Assembly (NCBI GenBank): GCA_964457065.1
Contig: CAYWDQ010000017.1
Location: forward strand, 1-35,766
DNA: 35,766 nucleotides
Source of the DNA: Bog-473 sp964457065
GTDB lineage: Bacteria > Actinomycetota > Acidimicrobiia > Acidimicrobiales > RAAP-2
Direction: 5' to 3'
The notes below the pieces were generated by a model, which worked only from the letters and a program-made list of their open reading frames with translations, made no database searches and had not been told where the DNA came from. Position numbers and translations under genes: made by a program. This document shows positions 26,499-34,388 of the stretch, in pieces. Within the stretch, counting starts at the first letter, position 1, and every line of letters begins with the position of its first letter.

Positions 26499-27041
26499 GT
26501 GACGCCGAGGATCTATACCAAAAGAGGCGACGACGGGACGACGGGCCTGCTCTTCGGCGGTCGGGTGCGCAAGGATTCGTGGCGCATCGAGCTGAACGGC
26601 GCCGTCGACGAGGCCCAGGCCACCATCGGCGTTGCCCGCGCCGAGACGGCCCACGGCTCCGAGGCCAACGAGCGCTTGACCACGCTCGCCCGCGATCTCT
26701 ACGTGCTGATGGCGGAGGTGGCCACCGCCCCGGAGAACCGCCACAAACTGGTGGCGGGGTCGACCCTGGTGACCCCGGACATGGTCACTGCACTGGAAGC
26801 CGGGATCGACGACCTGCTGGCCCGCTTCGACATGCCGAGCGACTTCACGATCCCGGGGGCGAACCGTGTCGCCGCCGCACTCGACCTGGCGCGCACGATC
26901 GTGCGCCGCGCCGAGCGGCTGGCCGTGGCGGAGCCGCTCGAGGACTCGTTCGTCGTCTCCTACCTGAACCGGTTGTCCGACCTGCTCTGGGCGATGGCGC
27001 GTTGGCAGGAAGGGCCCGAGCACCTGCTCTCGAAGGAATGA
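26499..27041 (+). CDS. Cob(I)alamin adenosyltransferase, PduO type
   Basis: A 180-aa ATP:cob(I)alamin adenosyltransferase, which makes adenosylcobalamin from ATP and cob(I)alamin. The N-terminal nucleotide loop is IYTKRGDDGTTGLLFGGRV, then ELNGAVDEAQATIGVARAE (substrate cleft), the FTIPGANRVAAALDLARTIV block with the Arg/Glu pair in VRRAERLAVAE, and YLNRLSDLLWAMARW at the C-terminus. These mark the PduO rather than CobA or EutT family. GTG 26499 follows the -10 hexamer. The pairing with metH, which needs methylcobalamin, puts two B12 users under one divergent region. It ends 7 bp before the convergent fucosyltransferase gene. Confidence 0.95.
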   Translation: MTPRIYTKRGDDGTTGLLFGGRVRKDSWRIELNGAVDEAQATIGVARAETAHGSEANERLTTLARDLYVLMAEVATAPENRHKLVAGSTLVTPDMVTALEAGIDDLLARFDMPSDFTIPGANRVAAALDLARTIVRRAERLAVAEPLEDSFVVSYLNRLSDLLWAMARWQEGPEHLLSKE

Positions 27042-27048
27042 CGAACCG

Positions 27049-27762
27049 CTACGCAGCACTCTCGTTCTCGACACCCACGTCGAGCACGACGGCACCTGCG
27101 GGCACGTTTCGAGCGCTGTCGTATTGGAAACCCGGCCCCCAGTCGCTGGGGTAGATGGCCGAGGTGTTGCTGAGCCACGCCGACCACCAAGAGAACGTCG
27201 AGTTGGCGGTAATGTGCTGGTCGCACGCCGCCATGAGGAAGAGATCCTCGTAATCCAAATTGTGTTCCATGAAATAGCAGTCGTCAGGGAGGTTCCGGCG
27301 GCACCACTCGATGTCGTCGGAGAAGACCACATAGGGCCCCTCCGTGAGCTCCATGGCCCGGACGTAGTACTCGAGGGGAAGTGGGGGGAACATGTCCGAG
27401 TGTTCCAGGTAGTCCCCCCGGCGCACGTGAACCGAGGTCTTGTGAGTCAGCGCCAACAGGTCGTCGAAGCGGCGGGAAAGACGATCCCAGACTCCGGGGT
27501 GGGGGCGGAAGTACCGCCGCACGTCCGCATCGACCCCGTCGAGGAGCTCGAGGTCCTGCAGGTAGTCGAGCCCGAGATCGTGGGTGTCCACGGCGTCCAG
27601 GTCCGGGAAGAACTCGTCAGGAACCGAGAAGTAGGGTCGGTAGCGCCAGTACGGAAAGCCGGCCGTCTCACCCCTGCGGCGTGCGATGCCGATGGTGGAC
27701 GCGATCTGCCACAACTGGTTCCCGAGCCGTCCATTTCGGCCCAGATGGCGGTATGTGATCAT
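27049..27762 (-). CDS. GT11-family glycosyltransferase (alpha-1,2-fucosyltransferase-like)
   Basis: A 237-aa glycosyltransferase of family GT11, which transfers fucose (or a related sugar) from GDP-fucose in an alpha-1,2 link to a surface glycan. The N-terminal NGRLGNQLWQIAS corresponds to the family G-x-GNQ-x-FQ-x-A block, the HxRRGDY donor-binding motif is SVHVRRGDYLEHSD (around 112-120), and the C-terminal ITANSTFSWWSAWLS is diagnostic. It is shorter than many GT11 proteins (about 280-300 aa) but all motifs are present. ATG 27762 is chosen; extension upstream would overlap the divergent gene. It begins the lower-GC glycan island and is 26 bp from its divergent neighbour. Acceptor unknown. 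Confidence 0.87.
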   Translation of the reverse strand: MITYRHLGRNGRLGNQLWQIASTIGIARRRGETAGFPYWRYRPYFSVPDEFFPDLDAVDTHDLGLDYLQDLELLDGVDADVRRYFRPHPGVWDRLSRRFDDLLALTHKTSVHVRRGDYLEHSDMFPPLPLEYYVRAMELTEGPYVVFSDDIEWCRRNLPDDCYFMEHNLDYEDLFLMAACDQHITANSTFSWWSAWLSNTSAIYPSDWGPGFQYDSARNVPAGAVVLDVGVENESAA

Positions 27763-27777
27763 GTCGGCGATCCGTCC

Positions 27778-27783
27778 AGGAAG
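27778..27783 (+). promoter_or_regulatory. Ribosome binding site AGGAAG deciding the TTG start
   Basis: AGGAAG ends 5 nt before TTG 27789 and supports this start for the glycan protein that follows. Confidence 0.45.
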
Positions 27784-27788
27784 TTGCC

Positions 27789-28991
27789 TTGAACCGTTAC
27801 CTCTTCGTAATTCCGCATTATTACACCCACGTTCCGGACTCAGACCTCGGCTCGCAGAGTGAGCCCCGCGATGAGCGGGCAAAGATTGTGGCCCGGACGA
27901 TCACCGCGATTCACGAGACGTTCGGGCGCTCCATGAGCGTGTTCCCCGGTTACCGCTCGCCCGATGCGCCGGGTCACGTTATCGACGTCGTCCTGGTGAC
28001 CACTCGTACAGATCACCTCGTGGCCGAAATCGGCGAGAGCGCGCAGCTCGTCCATCACCTCGTCGTGGACGAAGCGCCCATGGATCTCGGGTTCGCCGCG
28101 CACCGGGTACTCGCGGACGCCGTCGGCACGTACGACCGCTACGGCTACCTCGAGGACGACCTCGTCGTCCACGACCCGCTCTTCTTCGCCAAGCAGGAGT
28201 GGTTCACCGCAACCTTCGGTGCGGCCTCATATCTCGCGCCCACGCGCTACGAGGCCAGCGGTGGGTTGAAGGTGCATCCAGACGGGCCCCTGCCCGACTC
28301 CGCCACGGCAAATCTGCGGCAGCCTCCGGGTCCCGACCGGTTGGAGGGGGACTGGTTCGGCCTCCACCTCGGCTTCGAACGGCCCTCGAACCCGCACTCG
28401 GGCTGCTTCTTCGTGGAAGACACCGGGCTGGAGCGTCTGTGCGCCCACCCGCGCTTCGGGGTGTCGCACGCGTCGATCGAGCGGACCCTGGAGACGGCGG
28501 CCAGCGGGCCGATCGCCGAGACCTTCTGCGTCTACAAGGCCTCCCCGTTGTGCTCCGACTTCCTCGAAGTGGAGCACCAGGGCAGCCGCTACCTGGGGCA
28601 GTGGGGCACTCCCGAGCCGGTGCACGTCGTCGAGGCGCTCCGGGTGGCTGCAGAGGTCCGAGCGGACGAGGCCGAGGCCCGCGCCGCCGCCTCCGAGGNN
28701 NNNNNNNNNNNNNNNNNNNNNNNNNNNNNNNNNNNNNNNNNNNNNNNNNNNNNNNNNNNNNNNNNNNNNNNNNNNNNNNNNNNNNNNNNNNNNNNNNNCC
28801 GCGCCGCCGCCTCCGAGGCCCGCGCCAACGCCGCAGATGCGTCCGCCGCCGCCCTGGCGGACACCACCGCGGCAGCGGAGGCTCGCGCCCTCACTGCGGA
28901 GCATCTGCTCGTTGAGACACGAGCATCGAGATCATGGCAACTCACGGCTCCCCTGCGCCGACTCGCCGACCTTGCTCGCCGGATCCGCTAG
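27789..28991 (+). CDS. Glycan-associated protein with coiled-coil repeat, interrupted by an assembly gap
   Basis: A protein of at least ~370 aa whose true length is unknown because 100 N lie within it. Residues 1-290 form a globular domain (RYLFVIPHYYTHVPDSDLGS, VVLVTTRTDHLV, YGYLEDDLVVHDPLFFAKQE, HSGCFFVEDTG, EVEHQGSRYLGQWGTPEPVH). The EDD motif in a DxD-like setting suggests a glycosyltransferase-like fold, but I cannot name the family. An Ala/Arg/Glu heptad-like repeat (ARAAASE) follows, and then SRSWQLTAPLRRLADLARRI, a tail seen on many bacterial surface-glycan transferases. TTG 27789 is supported by AGGAAG. Both sides of the gap are in one frame, but only by arbitrary gap length. Confidence 0.75.
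   Translation: MNRYLFVIPHYYTHVPDSDLGSQSEPRDERAKIVARTITAIHETFGRSMSVFPGYRSPDAPGHVIDVVLVTTRTDHLVAEIGESAQLVHHLVVDEAPMDLGFAAHRVLADAVGTYDRYGYLEDDLVVHDPLFFAKQEWFTATFGAASYLAPTRYEASGGLKVHPDGPLPDSATANLRQPPGPDRLEGDWFGLHLGFERPSNPHSGCFFVEDTGLERLCAHPRFGVSHASIERTLETAASGPIAETFCVYKASPLCSDFLEVEHQGSRYLGQWGTPEPVHVVEALRVAAEVRADEAEARAAASEXXXXXXXXXXXXXXXXXXXXXXXXXXXXXXXXXXRAAASEARANAADASAAALADTTAAAEARALTAEHLLVETRASRSWQLTAPLRRLADLARRIR
28677..28817 (+). repeat. Tandem repeat (21-bp unit) containing the 100-N gap
   Basis: An 18-nt stretch CGCGCCGCCGCCTCCGAG is identical on both sides of the N block, as part of a 21-nt unit coding for A-R-A-A-A-S-E. The assembly probably broke inside an array of such units; the N length is a placeholder. 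Confidence 0.8.
28699..28798. other. Assembly gap of exactly 100 N
   Basis: Run of 100 undetermined bases of conventional scaffold-gap size, so the real distance is unknown. Confidence 0.99.
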
Positions 28992-29060
28992 CTGTTCAGC
29001 CGAACCGCGAAGGCCCGGACATCGTGGTTTCCTTGCGACGGCGGGTGAGGGTGTCGTGGA

Positions 29061-30302
29061 TCAGCGGGGAGCAGCGTCGGGGTAGGTCTCGAGCGAGGCG
29101 TCGACGAGCACGGCGCGTCGACGGATCTCCAAGACGCTGAGAAAGGCGCTCGCCAGGGCACCCTGAAGACCCACCGTCAAGAGCGCGATGGCGGGGATCA
29201 CGATCTTCAGCTCGTGGGTCGGGTCGAGCGAGCCGAATCCCACGGTCTTCCACTTCAGGATCGCCACGACCAGTCCTACGAACCCGGCGAGGAACAAGAT
29301 CATGCCCATCACGACACCGCGCTCGAGCGAGACCCGGCTGAGCACCCGTTCGAACGTCGGGTTAGGTCGAAGGAATCCTTCATTCGTGCCGTACTTCTTC
29401 GTGAAGACTGCGAACAGTGCGGACTGGAAGCCAATGATCAGCAGGGCGTAGCACACGACGAGGGTGTCCACGCCGAAGGTCACGTCCCCTATGCGGACCG
29501 TCGTCATCTCCACCAGGACCCCAAGAACGATGGCGAGGGTGCAGAGAGCGAGTCCAGGGTAGAAGAACAGCCAGCGAGGACTGTAGATGAGCAGAAAGCG
29601 AAGATGCCGCCAGCCGTCGTGCCACGTCCGGAGGTGCGGTGCCCGCGATCGGCCGTCGGGCTCGAGCGTGGTCGGCACCTCACCGATCTCGAGCCCCTGC
29701 AGGGTCGCCTTGACCACCATCTCGCTCGCGAACTCCATGCCGCCCGAATGAAGATCTAGGTCGAGGATCCTGTCCCGGCGGAACCCGCGGAGACCGCAGT
29801 GAAAGTCGCCGATCTTCGATCGGAAGAACAAGCGGCCCAGCCAGCTCAGGACGGGATTGCCCACGTATCGATGGAGGGCAGGCATCGCTCCGGGTGCGAT
29901 CCCTCCCTCGAAGCGGTTTCCCATGACGAGATCGGACCCCGAGCGCAACGCATCGACGAAGGCACCGAGGTTCGAGAAGTCGTAGCTGTCATCGGCGTCG
30001 CCCATGATGACGAATACGCCACGGGCGGCCTCTATCCCGGCAATGAGCGCATTCCCATAGCCACGTTGCGAGACGTGCACAACGCGAGCTCCGCACCCCT
30101 CGGCTATCTCGATGCTGCCGTCGTCACTCCCATTGTCGGCGACGACGATCTCACCGCGGATCTTGGCCCTCTCAAGGAAAGAGTGAGCCTTCCGAATGCA
30201 GATCCCCAATGTCTCGGCCTCGTTCAGGCAGGGCATCAAAATGGTGAGCTCGAATGGACTGAGGAGATCGGTCGCGTCTTCGCAGACCTCGACGGTCATC
30301 AC
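29061..30302 (-). CDS. GT2 glycosyltransferase with C-terminal membrane domain (DPM1/ArnC-like)
   Basis: A 413-aa family 2 glycosyltransferase that probably loads a sugar onto a polyprenyl phosphate. The GT-A domain (about 15-235) has ELTILMPCLNEAETLG, EIVVADNGSDDGSIEIA, GYGNALIAGIEAARG, the DxD-type GDADDSYDF and FHCGLRGFRRDRI. Four C-terminal hydrophobic helices follow (WLFFYPGLALCTLAIVLGVL, VVCYALLIIGFQSALFAVF, GVVMGMILFLAGFVGLVVAI, IVIPAIALLTVGLQGALASA). GTG 30302 overlaps the methyltransferase stop by GTGA; ATG 30299 is an equal alternative. It belongs to the glycan island and is coupled to the methyltransferase, so the product may be an O-methylated sugar chain. Confidence 0.92.
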   Translation of the reverse strand: MMTVEVCEDATDLLSPFELTILMPCLNEAETLGICIRKAHSFLERAKIRGEIVVADNGSDDGSIEIAEGCGARVVHVSQRGYGNALIAGIEAARGVFVIMGDADDSYDFSNLGAFVDALRSGSDLVMGNRFEGGIAPGAMPALHRYVGNPVLSWLGRLFFRSKIGDFHCGLRGFRRDRILDLDLHSGGMEFASEMVVKATLQGLEIGEVPTTLEPDGRSRAPHLRTWHDGWRHLRFLLIYSPRWLFFYPGLALCTLAIVLGVLVEMTTVRIGDVTFGVDTLVVCYALLIIGFQSALFAVFTKKYGTNEGFLRPNPTFERVLSRVSLERGVVMGMILFLAGFVGLVVAILKWKTVGFGSLDPTHELKIVIPAIALLTVGLQGALASAFLSVLEIRRRAVLVDASLETYPDAAPR

Positions 30303-31063
30303 CCCACTCCCTCTGCATTCGACGATGCACCGTCGTCCCCGTGACTCAACCCGGATGCGAGCAGATTCGAGCGCATTCCCAATAGACGTGGCCCTCCGAT
30401 GGTCGGAACGACTTCAGCCGGGAACAGGTCTCGGAGTTCGTGCTCGTCAAGGAGATTGAGATTCTCTGTCTTCGCCCAAGAGGTCATCCCCAATGCCCGC
30501 AGCACTCTTTGATGGTTTTCTTGGGGGAGCCAGTGCACGAGCGGTAGGAAGGTGTGCAGTTCGACCGGAAATCGACGATCCGGAGTCGTGATGAAGAATC
30601 GTTTCGACACGCGCAACAGCTCCTGAATGAATCGCCGCTGCTTTGCTCGATCACCGACATGCTCGATCACAGCCGATGAGAAGGCGATGTCGAACTGGCG
30701 GTCAGCGAACGGCAGATGGTCGCCCGAAGTTTGCACAAATTTCAGTCCTGGGTGAATCGATTCCAGGTACGAGGCATCTTCGATACTCGTTGCAGTGATC
30801 CGCCCGGGATACGTGTACCACTTTTCCAAGAAATTGGAGTCTTCGGTCGACTGGTCCGGGGTGACGCCGATATCGACGATCGTCGTTTCTGCCGAGGGCG
30901 TCAGCGACTCCATAAAGGAGTGGTACATGCGCCGACGAGCTCGGAGAGCAAACTGCGTGGTGACTCTGCGTAAGGGGTGTCGGCTGTTGGTGTAGTCGAC
31001 GGCAGGTAACTGAGGGCCGTCGCTGTTGAGTGGTTGATCAGAACCAATCGCGCTTGCCGACAT
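30299..31063 (-). CDS. Class I SAM-dependent methyltransferase
   Basis: A 254-aa methyltransferase of the Methyltransf_11 type. The SAM-binding strand reads TTIVDIGVTPDQSTE in place of the usual D-x-G-x-G, and the acid after beta-4 is in FDIAFSSAVIEHVGD, the typical post-motif E-H-V. Later HTFLPLVHWLPQENHQRVLR is seen in methyltransferases of surface-glycan clusters. It likely O-methylates a sugar or lipid-linked intermediate, together with the GT2 enzyme whose start overlaps its stop. ATG 31063 is chosen over ATG 31078 because TATGAT, a near-consensus -10, covers the latter. GC content here is clearly lower than in flanking genes, which suggests transfer. Confidence 0.83.
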   Translation of the reverse strand: MSASAIGSDQPLNSDGPQLPAVDYTNSRHPLRRVTTQFALRARRRMYHSFMESLTPSAETTIVDIGVTPDQSTEDSNFLEKWYTYPGRITATSIEDASYLESIHPGLKFVQTSGDHLPFADRQFDIAFSSAVIEHVGDRAKQRRFIQELLRVSKRFFITTPDRRFPVELHTFLPLVHWLPQENHQRVLRALGMTSWAKTENLNLLDEHELRDLFPAEVVPTIGGPRLLGMRSNLLASGLSHGDDGASSNAEGVG

Positions 31064-31073
31064 GACGCGAGCG

Positions 31074-31079
31074 ATCATA
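31074..31079 (-). promoter_or_regulatory. -10 hexamer TATGAT of the methyltransferase-GT2 operon
   Basis: Minus-strand TATGAT, one mismatch to TATAAT, 10 nt before ATG 31063. It overlaps the alternative ATG at 31078, which argues against that start. Confidence 0.45.
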
Positions 31080-31087
31080 CGACACCA

Positions 31088-31711
31088 TCACCATCTTCCA
31101 CGGTGGATGCGCGTCTCGGGCGAAGGAGCGATGCGGTCGAGTGACTTCGAGCGCCGGTCATCGCCGTCGGGCCATCCGAGCAACACGGCGCCGAAGAGAC
31201 GCCATCCATTGGGCACGCAAAGCGACGCGGCCAACGACTCCTCGCCTCGAAAGTTGCCCAGAACACAGGCGCCGAGTCCTGCGTCGACGGCGCCGAGCAG
31301 CACGGCCATAATTCCGAAGGCGGCGTCCCCGTACCAGTACGGCACCGGCCACTGGTGGGTGCCAGCGCCGAGTCCCGAAGCGGACTTGTCGTTCTCGGCG
31401 TAACGGGCGACGTAGGCGTCGGGCGAGGCATACGAGAGAAGCGCCATGGGAGCCCGTCGGAGGCCTTCGAATCGGCCGCTGCCTGCCCGCCACGAAGCAT
31501 CTGTCGTGACATCCCAGTACAAGGACGTCTCTCGCGGACCCTCCAAGACCACCCAGGCGGTACCCCGAGTGTTGCCCGCCGTGGGGGACCGGAGAGCGTC
31601 GAGCAGGATACGGTCCACGACCGCTGGGTCGATCGGCTCGGCAGAGAAGCTCCGCACCATGGCGCGGCGCCGGATGGCCTCATGGAGCTCCACGGCCGTG
31701 CAGTCTGGCAC
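31088..31711 (-). CDS. Nitroreductase-family flavoprotein
   Basis: A 207-aa protein of the FMN-dependent nitroreductase superfamily. The N-terminal RRRAMVRSFSAEPIDPAVVD carries the FMN-phosphate arginines, SPTAGNTRGTAWVVLEG is the second FMN segment, and YWYGDAAFGIMAVLLGAVDAG plus CVLGNFRGEESLAASL form the conserved dimer core. The C-terminal FGAVLLGWPDGDDRRSKSLD is typical. It reduces an unknown nitro, quinone or redox substrate in the cytosol. GTG 31711 follows a TACTCG hexamer by 6 nt; no upstream conserved sequence supports a longer protein. It is divergent from the rhodanese-MoeB gene across 120 bp and follows the glycan island. Confidence 0.87.
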   Translation of the reverse strand: MPDCTAVELHEAIRRRAMVRSFSAEPIDPAVVDRILLDALRSPTAGNTRGTAWVVLEGPRETSLYWDVTTDASWRAGSGRFEGLRRAPMALLSYASPDAYVARYAENDKSASGLGAGTHQWPVPYWYGDAAFGIMAVLLGAVDAGLGACVLGNFRGEESLAASLCVPNGWRLFGAVLLGWPDGDDRRSKSLDRIAPSPETRIHRGRW

Positions 31712-31757
31712 CGGTGGCGAGTAGGCCCTGATCGGCCGCCGGGTCCGGCCGGGAATG

Positions 31758-31785
31758 TTGACCCCGCTGGTAGTGTTTATAGGTT
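31758..31785 (+). promoter_or_regulatory. Promoter of the rhodanese-MoeB gene
   Basis: TTGACC (31758-31763) and TAGGTT (31780-31785) with a 16-bp spacer, the best -35/-10 pair seen in the window. The leader of about 40 nt carries a strong ribosome site. Confidence 0.5.
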
Positions 31786-31819
31786 CGTTGCCGGCCGTAG
31801 GAACGGCCAGGCGGGACCC

Positions 31820-31824
31820 GGAGG
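31820..31824 (+). promoter_or_regulatory. Ribosome binding site GGAGG
   Basis: GGAGG ends 7 nt before GTG 31832 and fixes the start of the rhodanese-MoeB protein. Confidence 0.6.
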
Positions 31825-31831
31825 TTCGAAC

Positions 31832-32995
31832 GTGCCCACTCCCCGAGACCTGTTGAACGAGGCCAAGGCGTCCATCCGCGAGGTGGACCAGGCCGACGCG
31901 CAACCCCTGCTCGAGGGCGGCGGGGTGACCTTTCTCGACGTGCGCGAGCCCGACGAGTACGAGCAGGGTGCCATCCCCAACGCCGTGCATCTGCCCCGGG
32001 GGCACCTCGAATTCCAGGTGGAGGGCAAGCTGCCCGACAAGGCGGGACCGATCGTCGTCTACTGCGCCGGGGGCGTGCGCTCGGCCTTCGCGGCCAAGAC
32101 CATGGGCGAGCTCGGCTACACCGACGTGCAATCGCTGGTCGGCGGGTTCAACCGCTGGAAGGACGACGGCCGCCCATGGGCCGCGCCGCAGACGCTCACC
32201 CCGGCCCAGCGCAACCGCTACCAGCGCCACCTGCTTCTGCCCGAGGTGGGCGAGGTGGGCCAGCTGAAGCTGCTGGCGTCCAAGGTGCTCCTGCTCGGCG
32301 CCGGCGGACTCGGGTCACCCGCTGCCCTGTACCTGGCGGCCGCCGGCGTCGGCACGCTGGGGATCATCGACATGGACGTGGTCGACGAGTCGAACCTGCA
32401 GCGCCAGATCCTCCACAACATGGACCGGGTGGGTGACCGCAAGGTCGACTCGGCCAAGAAGACGCTGACCGCTCTGAACCCGGACGTCAATGTCGTCACC
32501 TACGACGTGCGGCTGGGCGCCGACAACATCCTCGACATCATCGACGGCTACGACGCCATCGTCGACGGGACGGACAACTTCCCGACCCGCTACCTGGTGA
32601 ACGACGCCTCCCTGCTCAAGCGCATCCCGGTGGTCCACGGGTCCATCTTCCGCTTCGAGGGTCAGGCCACGGTGTTCGACCCCTACAACGGACCCTGCTA
32701 CCGCTGCCTCATCCCCGAGCCGCCGCCCGCGGAGCTGGCGCCGTCGTGCGCCGAGGCGGGCGTGCTGGGCGTGCTGCCCGGCATCATCGGGTCCATTCAG
32801 GCCGTCGAGACCATCAAGGTCCTGCTCGGTCTGGGTGACCCTCTCATCGGGCGGCTTCTCGCCTATGACGCGCTGGAGGAGTCCTTCCGGACCTTCAAGG
32901 TGCGCCGGGACCCCGCGTGCCCGGCCTGCGGGCCTGACGCGGGCGAGATCGTCATCGCCGAGTACGACGATCTCTGCATGCCGCACGCGCACTGA
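31832..32995 (+). CDS. Rhodanese - ThiF/MoeB adenylyltransferase fusion (rhodanese first)
   Basis: A 387-aa fusion. Residues 1-115 are a rhodanese domain with catalytic Cys78 in VVYCAGGVRSA. From about 125 is an E1-like adenylyltransferase: YQRHLLLPEVGEVGQ, the ATP loop LLGAGGLGSPAALYLAAAGV (Gly156), DGTDNFPTRYLVND, Cys306 in PSCAEAGVLG, and zinc ligands Cys289/292 (CYRC) and Cys363/366 (CPAC). Such proteins activate a ubiquitin-like sulfur carrier (MoaD, ThiS or CysO) and sulfurate its C-terminus. In the well-known MoeZ the order is MoeB then rhodanese; here the rhodanese comes first. It could feed molybdopterin, thiamine or cysteine synthesis; no carrier gene is nearby. Confidence 0.93.
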   Translation: MPTPRDLLNEAKASIREVDQADAQPLLEGGGVTFLDVREPDEYEQGAIPNAVHLPRGHLEFQVEGKLPDKAGPIVVYCAGGVRSAFAAKTMGELGYTDVQSLVGGFNRWKDDGRPWAAPQTLTPAQRNRYQRHLLLPEVGEVGQLKLLASKVLLLGAGGLGSPAALYLAAAGVGTLGIIDMDVVDESNLQRQILHNMDRVGDRKVDSAKKTLTALNPDVNVVTYDVRLGADNILDIIDGYDAIVDGTDNFPTRYLVNDASLLKRIPVVHGSIFRFEGQATVFDPYNGPCYRCLIPEPPPAELAPSCAEAGVLGVLPGIIGSIQAVETIKVLLGLGDPLIGRLLAYDALEESFRTFKVRRDPACPACGPDAGEIVIAEYDDLCMPHAH

Positions 32996-33037
32996 CGTCC
33001 CGGCACGCGCGCCCGCCGGTCGTGGCCGCGGCCCGCG

Positions 33038-33043
33038 TAGTCT
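33038..33043 (+). promoter_or_regulatory. -10-like hexamer TAGTCT before the CapA-like gene
   Basis: TAGTCT lies 6 nt before an in-frame ACG (33050) and 36 nt before the first conventional start GTG 33080. Confidence 0.35.
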
Positions 33044-33079
33044 GGCGCCACGTCACCGACCGACCTGCTCACACGTCCC

Positions 33080-34345
33080 GTGCCAGGGGCGGACGCGCCG
33101 GGGCCGCCGGCGCTGACCTCGCGGCGCGTCAAGCGGAACCGGCGCCGATGGGCGGCGGGCCTCCTCGTTCTCGCATTGGCCCTGGTCCTCGTGCTGACCA
33201 CCCGGGGCGGGGGCCACATCACGGGCGCCGGCCAGCGCGAGGGGGCATCGGGGGACCACGACGCGCGGGTCCCTGGACCGGCCGGGAACCCCCGCCTCGA
33301 TCCGGACTGGGACGGTGACGGGCAGGCCGTCACCTTTGCCTTCGGCGGTGACGTCCACTTCCCGGCGGGGACGAACCTGGGCGACCGGCTCGCGGCGGAC
33401 CCCTCCGACGCACTGGGGCCGACGGTTCCGGCGCTCCTCTCGGGTGTCGACCTCTCCATGGTCAACTACGAGTCGGCATTGACGGACGGCACGTGCCCGG
33501 ACGCGCAGTCCAAGCAGTACGTCTTCTACGCACCCCCCTCGGTGGTCACCGCGTTCAAGGGCGCCGGGGTGACCCTGATCACCGAGGCCAACAACCACGG
33601 CGAGGACTGCGGGCCGCCCGGCCTCCAGACGGCCCTCGCCACCAGGGCCCAGACGGGGTACACCATCCTCGGCATCGGGCAGAACTCGGCCCAGGCCTTC
33701 ACCCCGTACACGACGACGATCCACGGCGAGCACATCGCGATCATCGCCGCCACCCAGGTGATCGACTCCGACCTCCAGACGGCGTGGACGGCCACCGCGG
33801 TCCAGCCCGGCCTGGCATCGGCCTACGACGTGAACGACCTCGTCGCCGCGGTGGAGGCGGCACGCAAGACGGCCGACACCGTGATCGTCTACCTCCACTG
33901 GGGCACCGAGCTCGATGCGTGCCCCAACCCGCTGCAGGAGCCTCTGGCACAGCTGCTCGTGCAGGCGGGCGCCGACATCATCGTGGGCACCCACGCTCAC
34001 GTCCTCCTCGGCGGCGGGTACCTCGGCTCCGCCTACGTCGACTACGGGCTCGGCAACTTCGCCTTCTACGACAACGCGCCGCCCGAGAACGCCAGCGGCT
34101 CGCTGGTGATCGCCGCCACGGGCCGGCACATCGACCAAGTCACCTGGCGCCCCGCCGTGATCGTCGACGACCTGCCCCAGCCCCTCGCGGGTGACGCGGC
34201 CACCGCCGCGTTGGCGGCCTGGAACCAGGCCCGGTCGTGCACCGACGTGTCGGCCACCCCGGGCGCGCCCGTGGCGACCGTGCAGAGCGAGACCTCGCCC
34301 GCGGCGCCCACGGCGGTCCAGACGCTCTCGGTCGACTCGGGCTGA
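33080..34345 (+). CDS. CapA-like membrane-anchored metallophosphatase-fold protein
   Basis: A 421-aa protein of the CapA / PGA_cap family, which has a calcineurin-like metallophosphatase fold and acts outside the membrane in capsule or poly-gamma-glutamate production. One N-terminal transmembrane helix (AAGLLVLALALVLVLTT, about 25-41) is followed by the family motifs FAFGGDVHFPAGTN, MVNYESALT, LITEANNHGED, VIVYLHWGTEL, IIVGTHAHVLLGGG and VDYGLGNFAFY. The metal ligands Asp, Asn and His sit in these blocks. The C-terminal ~50 residues are Ala/Thr-rich and disordered. GTG 33080 is the first conventional start, but the promoter spacing fits an in-frame ACG at 33050 better. No other cap/pgs gene is adjacent. 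Confidence 0.87.
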   Translation: MPGADAPGPPALTSRRVKRNRRRWAAGLLVLALALVLVLTTRGGGHITGAGQREGASGDHDARVPGPAGNPRLDPDWDGDGQAVTFAFGGDVHFPAGTNLGDRLAADPSDALGPTVPALLSGVDLSMVNYESALTDGTCPDAQSKQYVFYAPPSVVTAFKGAGVTLITEANNHGEDCGPPGLQTALATRAQTGYTILGIGQNSAQAFTPYTTTIHGEHIAIIAATQVIDSDLQTAWTATAVQPGLASAYDVNDLVAAVEAARKTADTVIVYLHWGTELDACPNPLQEPLAQLLVQAGADIIVGTHAHVLLGGGYLGSAYVDYGLGNFAFYDNAPPENASGSLVIAATGRHIDQVTWRPAVIVDDLPQPLAGDAATAALAAWNQARSCTDVSATPGAPVATVQSETSPAAPTAVQTLSVDSG

Positions 34346-34376
34346 ACGACACCGGGTGACTTTGCGACCCACCAGC

Positions 34377-34382
34377 TAGACA
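34377..34382 (+). promoter_or_regulatory. -10-like hexamer TAGACA of the alpha/beta hydrolase gene
   Basis: TAGACA lies 6 nt before ATG 34389, another example of the leaderless spacing. Confidence 0.45.
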
Positions 34383-34388
34383 TGTGAC

